This document shows, piece by piece, positions 1 through 4,010 of a DNA stretch of 5,935 nucleotides. This stretch comes from an uncultured Clostridia bacterium. GTDB lineage: Bacteria; Bacillota; Clostridia; Oscillospirales; Oscillospiraceae. Each line of letters begins with the position of its first letter. Positions within the stretch are counted from its first letter, which is position 1. Below the pieces are notes generated by a model, which was given only the letters and a program-made list of their open reading frames with translations, searched no databases and was not told the origin of the DNA. The translations under genes were made by a program, and so were the position numbers. Location: the NCBI GenBank assembly GCA_946184215.1, contig CAMHER010000125.1, positions 1-5,935 of the forward strand, written 5' to 3'.

Positions 1-21
1 CTGCGCGTGCGCGTGATCTGA
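1..21 (+). CDS. Possible C-terminal tail of an upstream gene (partial)
   Basis: Frame 1 reads LRVRVI followed by TGA at 19-21, just ahead of an intrinsic terminator at 41-64, which is where the end of an upstream + strand gene would be expected. Only six codons are visible, so no function can be given. The other two forward frames also stay open for a short distance: one stops at 14-16, and the other runs through the terminator to 78-80. The frame choice is therefore a guess based on the terminator position. Confidence 0.25.
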   Translation: MRVRVI

Positions 22-40
22 CAACCGAAGACAAAACACA

Positions 41-64
41 AGGCCGAGTCCACTCGGCCTTTTT
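41..64 (+). terminator. Rho-independent terminator
   Basis: A perfect 8-bp stem, AGGCCGAG (41-48) with CTCGGCCT (53-60), closes a 4-nt loop TCCA and runs directly into a T5 run (60-64). An A-rich stretch precedes it. This is a textbook intrinsic terminator, presumably for the gene ending near position 21. It lies only 36 nt before the start codon of the next gene. Confidence 0.85.
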
Positions 65-90
65 CAAACGAAAGAAATGACTTTGCCTAC

Positions 91-95
91 GGAGG
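91..95 (+). promoter_or_regulatory. Ribosome binding site deciding the start at 101
   Basis: GGAGG at 91-95 sits 5 nt before ATG 101. An in-frame ATG at 77 has no purine-rich site before it (only the terminator T run and CAAACGAAAGAA), and starting there would place this Shine-Dalgarno sequence inside the gene. The start at 101 is preferred. Confidence 0.8.
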
Positions 96-100
96 AAAAC

Positions 101-694
101 ATGTATTATCACGCCTCGCCCACAGCGCACATCCGGGAGCTTGAGCCGCGGATCTCCGAGCACGGCGTTCCCCTGATCTATTTCTCGAAAAAGAGGGAAA
201 ACGTCCTCGTGTATCTGAGCAACGCCGTGGAAAAATACGGCCGGGAGACGGGTTTCGCCTGGAACGGCAAATGGAAGAAATGGGGCCCCTACGGCTTCAA
301 CAGCGAGGGGCTTCTCTGCCTGGAGGAATACTATCCCGACGCGCTCGAGAGGACTTACAGGGGCGTATCCGGCTATATTTACAGCGCCGAGAGCATCACG
401 GACTCCGGACTGGATATCCGGATCCCGGACGCGGCGACGAGCGGCCGGCCGGTAAAGGTAACGGGCGTGGAATTCGTGCCGGACGCCTGCGAGGCGATCC
501 TGGAGGCCGAAAGAAACGGAAAGATCGTCATCGTCCGCTATAAGGAACTGACGGAAAAGATGAAGGAATGGATCGCGGAGACGATCCGGAAGGAATATGA
601 GGAAGCGGCGGATCATCCGGAGTACAGGCACTTCCTAAAAGGCGTCTTTCCCGAACTCCTCCCGCCCGTGCGGGAGCGGGACGCCGCGCGCTGA
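101..694 (+). CDS. Uncharacterised 197-residue protein, possible ADP-ribosyltransferase-like fold
   Basis: I do not firmly recognise this protein. It is a soluble, mixed alpha/beta sequence of 197 residues with no signal peptide or membrane segment. The N-terminus reads MYYHASPTAHIRELEP, then GVPLIYFSKKRENVLVYL (residues 22-39), an aromatic/Trp/Lys/Gly stretch (52-70), GYIYSAE (91-97), and a charged helical C-terminus (about 145-180). The opening YYH plus 'I..L.P..S.HG.P.IYF' resembles small Firmicutes proteins whose start recalls Arr/KptA-type ADP-ribosyltransferase folds (His near the N-terminus, aromatic-rich NAD pocket). That link is an inference from pattern only and no catalytic triad is proven. 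The ATG at 101 is chosen because of GGAGG at 91-95. The gene lies 27 nt upstream of the nucleosidase gene and may be co-transcribed with it. Coding is supported by high GC third positions and an uninterrupted frame. It uses AAA for Lys more often than the genes at the right of the window. Confidence 0.75.
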   Translation: MYYHASPTAHIRELEPRISEHGVPLIYFSKKRENVLVYLSNAVEKYGRETGFAWNGKWKKWGPYGFNSEGLLCLEEYYPDALERTYRGVSGYIYSAESITDSGLDIRIPDAATSGRPVKVTGVEFVPDACEAILEAERNGKIVIVRYKELTEKMKEWIAETIRKEYEEAADHPEYRHFLKGVFPELLPPVRERDAAR

Positions 695-721
695 TCCGCA
701 TCAAAAAAAGGAGAGAACGCT

Positions 722-1399
722 ATGAAAACCATCGGCATGATCGTCGCGGTCGAAATGGACGCGGTGCTTTCGAAGTACGGCCGCGCGGCGGGGATCGAAA
801 AGCGCGGCGGCTTTGAGATCCACCGCTATGAGGGCGAGGGATACCGTTTGTTTATCGTCAATGCCGGGGCAGGGGAGATCGCCGCGGCCGCGGCGACGGA
901 GCTGCTGATCGCCGCCTGCGGCGCGGAGCTCATCGTCAATTTTGGCGTGGTCGGCGGCCTGACGGAGGAAATGGCGCTCTCCCGCACGGTCGTGGTCGAA
1001 AGCGTCGTCCATTATGACTTTGACACCTCCGCCTGGGACGGCTGCGAGGTGGGACGCTATGCCGCTTATCCCACGCCCTTTGTCCCGACGACGCCGGCTC
1101 TCGTCGAAAAGGCGCTGGAGCTGTTCCCGGAACTGCGAAAAGTCGTCTGCGCGTCGGCGGACAAATTTGTGGAAGGCGCGGAGAAAAAGCGCAGCCTGCA
1201 CGAGCGCTTCGGCGCGGATATCTGCGAGATGGAGGCGGCGGGCGTCGTGCTGAGCTGCAACCGCGCCGGCGTACCCTGCCTGGTGATCAAGACCGTCTCG
1301 GACGGCATCACGGGCGGCGCCGAGGAGTTTTCGCGGCAGCTTAAGGCCTCGGCGGAGCTGTGCCTCGCCGTGGCGGACGCGATCATCCGCGCGCTGTGA
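722..1399 (+). CDS. MTA/SAH nucleosidase-like protein (PNP/UDP phosphorylase family)
   Basis: This 225-residue cytoplasmic protein matches the length and layout of 5'-methylthioadenosine/S-adenosylhomocysteine nucleosidase (MtnN/Pfs), which cleaves adenine from MTA and SAH in methionine salvage and the activated methyl cycle. Visible family marks are IGMIVAVEMDAV at 4-15, VNAGAGEIAAAAATELL (46-62), the glycine-rich NFGVVGG (73-79), HYDFD (98-102, matching the YHDAD region of E. coli), SADKFV (145-150, matching SGDAF), CEMEAAG (168-174, with E169 and E171 of the ribose-binding pair) and TVSDG (191-195, with the catalytic-type Asp D194). The position aligned by eye with the E. coli catalytic Glu12 is Asp13 here, and the NTGSAGG segment reads NFGVVGG, so substrate preference may differ. 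A related nucleoside hydrolase or phosphorylase remains possible. The start is backed by AAGGAGAG about 6 nt upstream. The AlaX gene follows after 12 nt, indicating an operon. Confidence 0.82.
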   Translation: MKTIGMIVAVEMDAVLSKYGRAAGIEKRGGFEIHRYEGEGYRLFIVNAGAGEIAAAAATELLIAACGAELIVNFGVVGGLTEEMALSRTVVVESVVHYDFDTSAWDGCEVGRYAAYPTPFVPTTPALVEKALELFPELRKVVCASADKFVEGAEKKRSLHERFGADICEMEAAGVVLSCNRAGVPCLVIKTVSDGITGGAEEFSRQLKASAELCLAVADAIIRAL

Positions 1400-1411
1400 A
1401 GGAGGGAGAAC

Positions 1412-2563
1412 ATGACAGAAAAGCTGTATTATCTTGACAGCCACCTTTTCGTCTTTGACGCGGAGGTGCTCTCCTGCCGCGAGGGCAAGGGCGGCTGGGA
1501 GATCGTGCTTGACCGCACGGCCTTTTTCCCCGAGGGCGGCGGCCAGATGGCCGACACCGGACGGATCGGCGAGGCGCGCGTTTCGGATGTCCACGAGCGC
1601 GGGGGCGAGATCCGGCATGTCTGCGACCGGCCGCTGGAGCCGGGGCGATATGACTGCGAGATCGACCGGGAGAAGCGCCTGCGCCGCATGCAGAACCACA
1701 GCGGCGAGCATGTCTTCTCCGGCATCGCCCACCAAAAGTTCGGCGTGGAGAACGTCGGCTTTCACATGGCGGACGAGTGCATGACGATCGACTTTGACAG
1801 GGAGCTGTCCTGGGAAGAACTCAGCGAGGTCGAATATGAGGCCAACCTGGCCGTGCGGGCAAATGTACCCGTGAGGGCGTACTTCCCGGAAGCCGAGGAG
1901 CTTGCCGCGCTCGAATACCGCAGCAAGAAGGAGCTCTCCGGCGCGGTGCGCATCGTGGAGATCGCGGGGATCGACCGCTGCGCCTGCTGTGCGCCGCATG
2001 TCTCCGCCACGGGAGAGATCGGCGCGATCAAGCTGCTCACGGCCGAGCGGCACCGCGGCGGCGTGCGCCTGACGCTGCTCTGCGGGATGGACGCGATCGA
2101 CGATTACCGCCGCAAGCAGCAGAGCGCGGCGGCCATCTCCGCCCTGCTCAGCGCCAAGCGCGATGAGATCACTCCCGCCGTGGAGCGGCTGCTGGAAAAC
2201 GAGGCCGGGCTCAAGGAACGTCTCAGCGCGCTGAGCATGGGCTATGCCGGGCTCCTGAGCGAGCGGTATGAGCCCACCGAGGGCAACATCTGCGTCTTTG
2301 ACGCGGTGCTCTCCGACGCCTCCGCCCGCGAGCTGGTGAACCGCCTGGGCGAAAAATGCGCCGTCGCGGCGCTCTTCTTGGGCAGCGACGAGGAGGGCTG
2401 GCGCTATATCATCGGCAGCAGACGCGTGGATCTGCGCGGGTGTGCAAAGACCATCAACGCCGCGATTTCCGGCCGCGGCGGCGGCCGCAGCGAGATGATC
2501 CAGGGCAGCGCCTCGGCGTCTGCCGAAACGATCCAAAGCTGGTTTGACAAGACTCGATTTTAG
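1412..2563 (+). CDS. alaX: Alanyl-tRNA editing protein AlaX-L (AlaRS editing domain plus DHHA1)
   Basis: This 383-residue protein corresponds to free-standing AlaX of the long type. AlaX hydrolyses mischarged Ser- or Gly-tRNA(Ala), protecting translation from AlaRS errors. In order: an N-terminal beta-barrel-like domain with FFPEGGGQMADTG (38-50), equivalent to FYPEGGGQ..D.G of AlaRS; the editing (SAD) domain with zinc motif HxxxH, H96 and H100 in QNHSGEHVFSG; and the second zinc motif Cx3H, C192 and H196 in CACCAPHV, followed by TGEIG (200-204) as in AlaRS 'CGGTHV..TGEIG'. A helical linker (about 232-275) precedes the C-terminal DHHA1 domain, marked by GRGGGRSEMIQG (354-365), the usual tRNA-binding glycine-rich motif. 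All four zinc ligands are present, so it should be active. There is no synthetase aminoacylation domain. GGAGGG at 1401-1406 precedes the ATG. It lies 12 nt after the nucleosidase gene, and a hairpin terminator follows 26 nt after the stop. Confidence 0.92.
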   Translation: MTEKLYYLDSHLFVFDAEVLSCREGKGGWEIVLDRTAFFPEGGGQMADTGRIGEARVSDVHERGGEIRHVCDRPLEPGRYDCEIDREKRLRRMQNHSGEHVFSGIAHQKFGVENVGFHMADECMTIDFDRELSWEELSEVEYEANLAVRANVPVRAYFPEAEELAALEYRSKKELSGAVRIVEIAGIDRCACCAPHVSATGEIGAIKLLTAERHRGGVRLTLLCGMDAIDDYRRKQQSAAAISALLSAKRDEITPAVERLLENEAGLKERLSALSMGYAGLLSERYEPTEGNICVFDAVLSDASARELVNRLGEKCAVAALFLGSDEEGWRYIIGSRRVDLRGCAKTINAAISGRGGGRSEMIQGSASASAETIQSWFDKTRF

Positions 2564-2566
2564 ACA

Positions 2567-2580
2567 AATTCGGTCGAATT
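2567..2580 (+). repeat. Short inverted repeat after the AlaX stop codon
   Basis: AATTC (2567-2571) and GAATT (2576-2580) form a 5-bp perfect inverted repeat around GGTC, immediately after the stop codon. No T run follows it, so it is not a terminator by itself. It may add RNA structure ahead of the larger terminator, or be chance. Confidence 0.3.
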
Positions 2581-2588
2581 GTATAACT

Positions 2589-2637
2589 AAGGCATCGTAA
2601 TTTCGGGAATTATCCACAATTGCGAGGCCTTATTTTT
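2589..2637 (+). terminator. Imperfect Rho-independent terminator of the left operon
   Basis: AAGGCATCG (2589-2597) pairs with CGAGGCCTT (2623-2631) with a single A/G mismatch, and A plus T5 (2633-2637) follows. The large loop contains a nested hairpin TAATT (2598-2602)/AATTA (2608-2612). The position, 26 nt after the AlaX stop and just before a promoter, fits an operon end. The long loop and mismatch make it weaker than the terminator at 41-64. Confidence 0.6.
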
Positions 2638-2661
2638 GACAGGCGCGAGGGCGAATTAAAA

Positions 2662-2690
2662 TTGACAAAGCAATGACGCTTTGTTAAACT
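2662..2690 (+). promoter_or_regulatory. Sigma-70/SigA-type promoter of the dehydratase operon
   Basis: A perfect -35 box TTGACA (2662-2667) is separated by 17 nt from TAAACT (2685-2690), a 4/6 match to TATAAT. It lies in the most AT-rich part of the window and about 110 nt before the first dehydratase gene. A second, weaker option uses TTGACA at 2636-2641 with TAAAAT at 2657-2662, but that spacer is only 15 nt. No transcription start can be proven from sequence. Confidence 0.65.
2665..2684. promoter_or_regulatory. Inverted repeat in the promoter spacer, candidate operator
   Basis: ACAAAGC (2665-2671) and GCTTTGT (2678-2684) form a perfect 7-bp inverted repeat with a 6-nt centre. Allowing one mismatch it extends to 10 bp on each side (2662-2671 and 2678-2687), covering the -35 box and the start of the -10 region. 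Dyads in this place are classic binding sites for dimeric helix-turn-helix repressors, which would block RNA polymerase. The regulator is not encoded in the window. Confidence 0.5.
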
Positions 2691-2712
2691 TATTAATAAG
2701 AATGGCATTACT

Positions 2713-2757
2713 GGGCCCGAAAAAAGGAGAGAGGATGCAAAGGCTTTTTCCGGTCCC
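2713..2757 (+). promoter_or_regulatory. Leader-RNA hairpin upstream of the dehydratase operon
   Basis: The 14-nt arms 2713-2726 (GGGCCCGAAAAAAG) and 2744-2757 (CTTTTTCCGGTCCC) are complementary at 12 of 14 positions. The mismatches are C2716/T2754 and A2720/C2750. The 17-nt loop holds part of a Shine-Dalgarno sequence and an ATG. No T run follows, so it is not a terminator. It could stabilise the mRNA 5' end or control translation of the mini-ORF. No known riboswitch class is recognised. Confidence 0.45.
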
Positions 2758-2767
2758 GTGCCGTTAA
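2735..2767 (+). CDS. Possible 10-residue leader peptide ORF
   Basis: ATG at 2735 opens a 10-codon frame, MQRLFPVPCR, ending in TAA at 2765-2767. It has a strong purine-rich ribosome site (AAGGAG, 2724-2729) 5 nt upstream, better than the site of the structural gene that follows. Its start codon sits in the loop of the leader hairpin. It ends 30 nt before the dehydratase gene start. The peptide has no run of one amino acid that would suggest classic amino-acid attenuation. It may be a translated regulatory uORF or fortuitous. Confidence 0.3.
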   Translation: MQRLFPVPCR

Positions 2768-2784
2768 CAGAAAACGAAATATTT

Positions 2785-2790
2785 GGGGGG
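2785..2790 (+). promoter_or_regulatory. G-rich ribosome binding site for a TTG start
   Basis: A run of six G (2785-2790) lies 7 nt before TTG 2798, while no ATG is available in frame nearby. The alternative upstream TTG at 2783 overlaps this G run and has no ribosome site of its own, so 2798 is preferred. G6 is a non-canonical Shine-Dalgarno sequence compared with the AGGAGG-like sites of the other genes here. Confidence 0.6.
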
Positions 2791-2797
2791 TTATCTG

Positions 2798-4009
2798 TTG
2801 AAAGATCTTAAGCATCTCATTTATTTCGAGAACCTGCTTCAGGAAGCCAACAACGAGCTCGTTCGCCAGGCCAAGGCCGAGGGCAAGCGTGCGATCGGCT
2901 ATACCTGCTACTTCATGCCTGAAGTTCTTCTCGATCTGCCCGGCTGCTTCTCTGTCAGACTCAGAGCGCCGCGCTGCACCTCTCCCGACATCGCGACGTA
3001 CTATATGTCTGCGCGTGTCTGCCACTACGCCAGAAGCCTGCTCGAGCGCGCGCTCGAGGGCGGCTTCAACTTCCTCGATGCGCAGATGGCGACCGAGACC
3101 TGCACCGCAACCTGCCGTTTCCAGGAGCACCTTGAGCAGAAGCACCTTGACTCCGTCAAGGACATGCGCATCATCGACAACGACGATTTCTTCTGCGAAT
3201 TCACGGACGTCCCGTTCAAGAGAAACGAGATCTCCATCGACCACTTTACCGACCAGCTGCGCTACCACGTGTTGGGCAAGCTGCATGAGAAATTCGGCAT
3301 CGACGTCTCCGACGAGGCGATCCTGAAGGCCGTCGAGCAGCAGAACGAGGTCTCCCGCCTGATGCAGGAGATCGGAGAGTACCGCAAGCTTGACAACCCC
3401 ACGATCACCGGCTATGAGTTCCATGTGATCCAGCTCGTCACGCTGGCCTGCCCGAAGTATCTCATCCTCCCGTACCTGCGCGAGACCGCCGAAGAGCTCA
3501 AGACCCGCGAGCCCGATCTGAAGAAGGAGTTCCGCTGCAAGGTCGTTCTGGCCGGCTCGGAGAACGACGACCCCGACTTCACCAAGCTCATCGAGGGCTG
3601 CGGCGCGCTTGTCGTCTGCGACCGTTTCTGCTACGGCGCGGTCGAGAGCCGCGTGCCCATCGTGCTCGAGGAGGGCAAGAGCCCGCTTCGCTGCATCGCC
3701 GAGCACTATCTCAAGACCTCCAACTGCCCGCGCTTCATGCCGCAGGACGAGATGCGCGCCCGCAAGAAGAGAATCGCGGACCTGGCCAAGGAGTATCATG
3801 CCGACGGCGTGATCCTGGCCTCCAACAAGTTCTGCGAGTACTGGAGCTATGAGCGCGTCATCGACACCTTCATCCTCAAGCGCGACTTCGGCCTGCCCGT
3901 CTGCTCCATCGAGAAGGAATACATCAACTCCGCCTCCGGCCAGCTGCGCACCCGTTTCCAGGCCTTTGTGGAGAGCGTCGAGATCAAGCACATCCAGGAG
4001 GGCAAGTAA
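2798..4009 (+). CDS. 2-hydroxyacyl-CoA dehydratase family subunit (HgdB/FldC/BcrB-like), 403 aa
   Basis: This 403-residue cytoplasmic protein belongs to the family of iron-sulfur subunits of 2-hydroxyacyl-CoA dehydratases and class I benzoyl-CoA reductases, and its length is usual for the family. Visible signs are GYTCYFMPEVLLDLPG (34-49), equivalent to the 'G.....P.E...A.G' opening; RVCHYARS with C75; ATETCTATC with C102 and C106; GALVVCDRFCYG (269-280), matching the 'vVv.dd.C.G' element; and NKFCEYW with C346, followed by FGLPVCSIEKEY (364-375), matching '.lkfC......giP...iE.D'. C75, C102 and C346 are the likely three protein ligands of a [4Fe-4S] cluster. The protein is Cys-rich (16 Cys). 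TTG at 2798 is taken as the start because it follows the G6 site. The next subunit gene begins 1 nt after the stop, indicating translational coupling and an obligate partner. Lysine codons are mostly AAG, suggesting strong expression. The substrate cannot be told. Confidence 0.85.
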   Translation: MKDLKHLIYFENLLQEANNELVRQAKAEGKRAIGYTCYFMPEVLLDLPGCFSVRLRAPRCTSPDIATYYMSARVCHYARSLLERALEGGFNFLDAQMATETCTATCRFQEHLEQKHLDSVKDMRIIDNDDFFCEFTDVPFKRNEISIDHFTDQLRYHVLGKLHEKFGIDVSDEAILKAVEQQNEVSRLMQEIGEYRKLDNPTITGYEFHVIQLVTLACPKYLILPYLRETAEELKTREPDLKKEFRCKVVLAGSENDDPDFTKLIEGCGALVVCDRFCYGAVESRVPIVLEEGKSPLRCIAEHYLKTSNCPRFMPQDEMRARKKRIADLAKEYHADGVILASNKFCEYWSYERVIDTFILKRDFGLPVCSIEKEYINSASGQLRTRFQAFVESVEIKHIQEGK

Positions 4010-4010
4010 A

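Noticed and set aside
659..676. GC-rich hairpin CTCCCGC/GCGGGAG at the end of the first gene, as a possible terminator
   Set aside because: It lies inside the coding region, is followed by GC-rich sequence and an A run rather than a T run, and the next gene starts only 27 nt after the stop.
701..2617. A long minus-strand open reading frame (638 codons) opposite the nucleosidase and AlaX genes
   Set aside because: GC-rich codon bias leaves the antisense frame open. The translation is low-complexity (Ala/Arg/Leu/Asp/His-rich) with no recognisable motifs, while the + strand genes carry clear family motifs and ribosome sites.
2564..2797. A tRNA, small RNA or known riboswitch in the intergenic gap
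   Set aside because: No cloverleaf, T-loop GTTCGA motif, or recognisable riboswitch core is visible. Only the terminator, promoter, dyad and a single leader hairpin can be supported.
3849..4010. An N-terminal extension of the large subunit upstream of 4011 in the same frame
   Set aside because: The added 54 residues are Ser/Pro/Arg-rich shadow sequence of the preceding gene. ATG 4011 has AGGAGG at proper spacing and directly follows the upstream stop.
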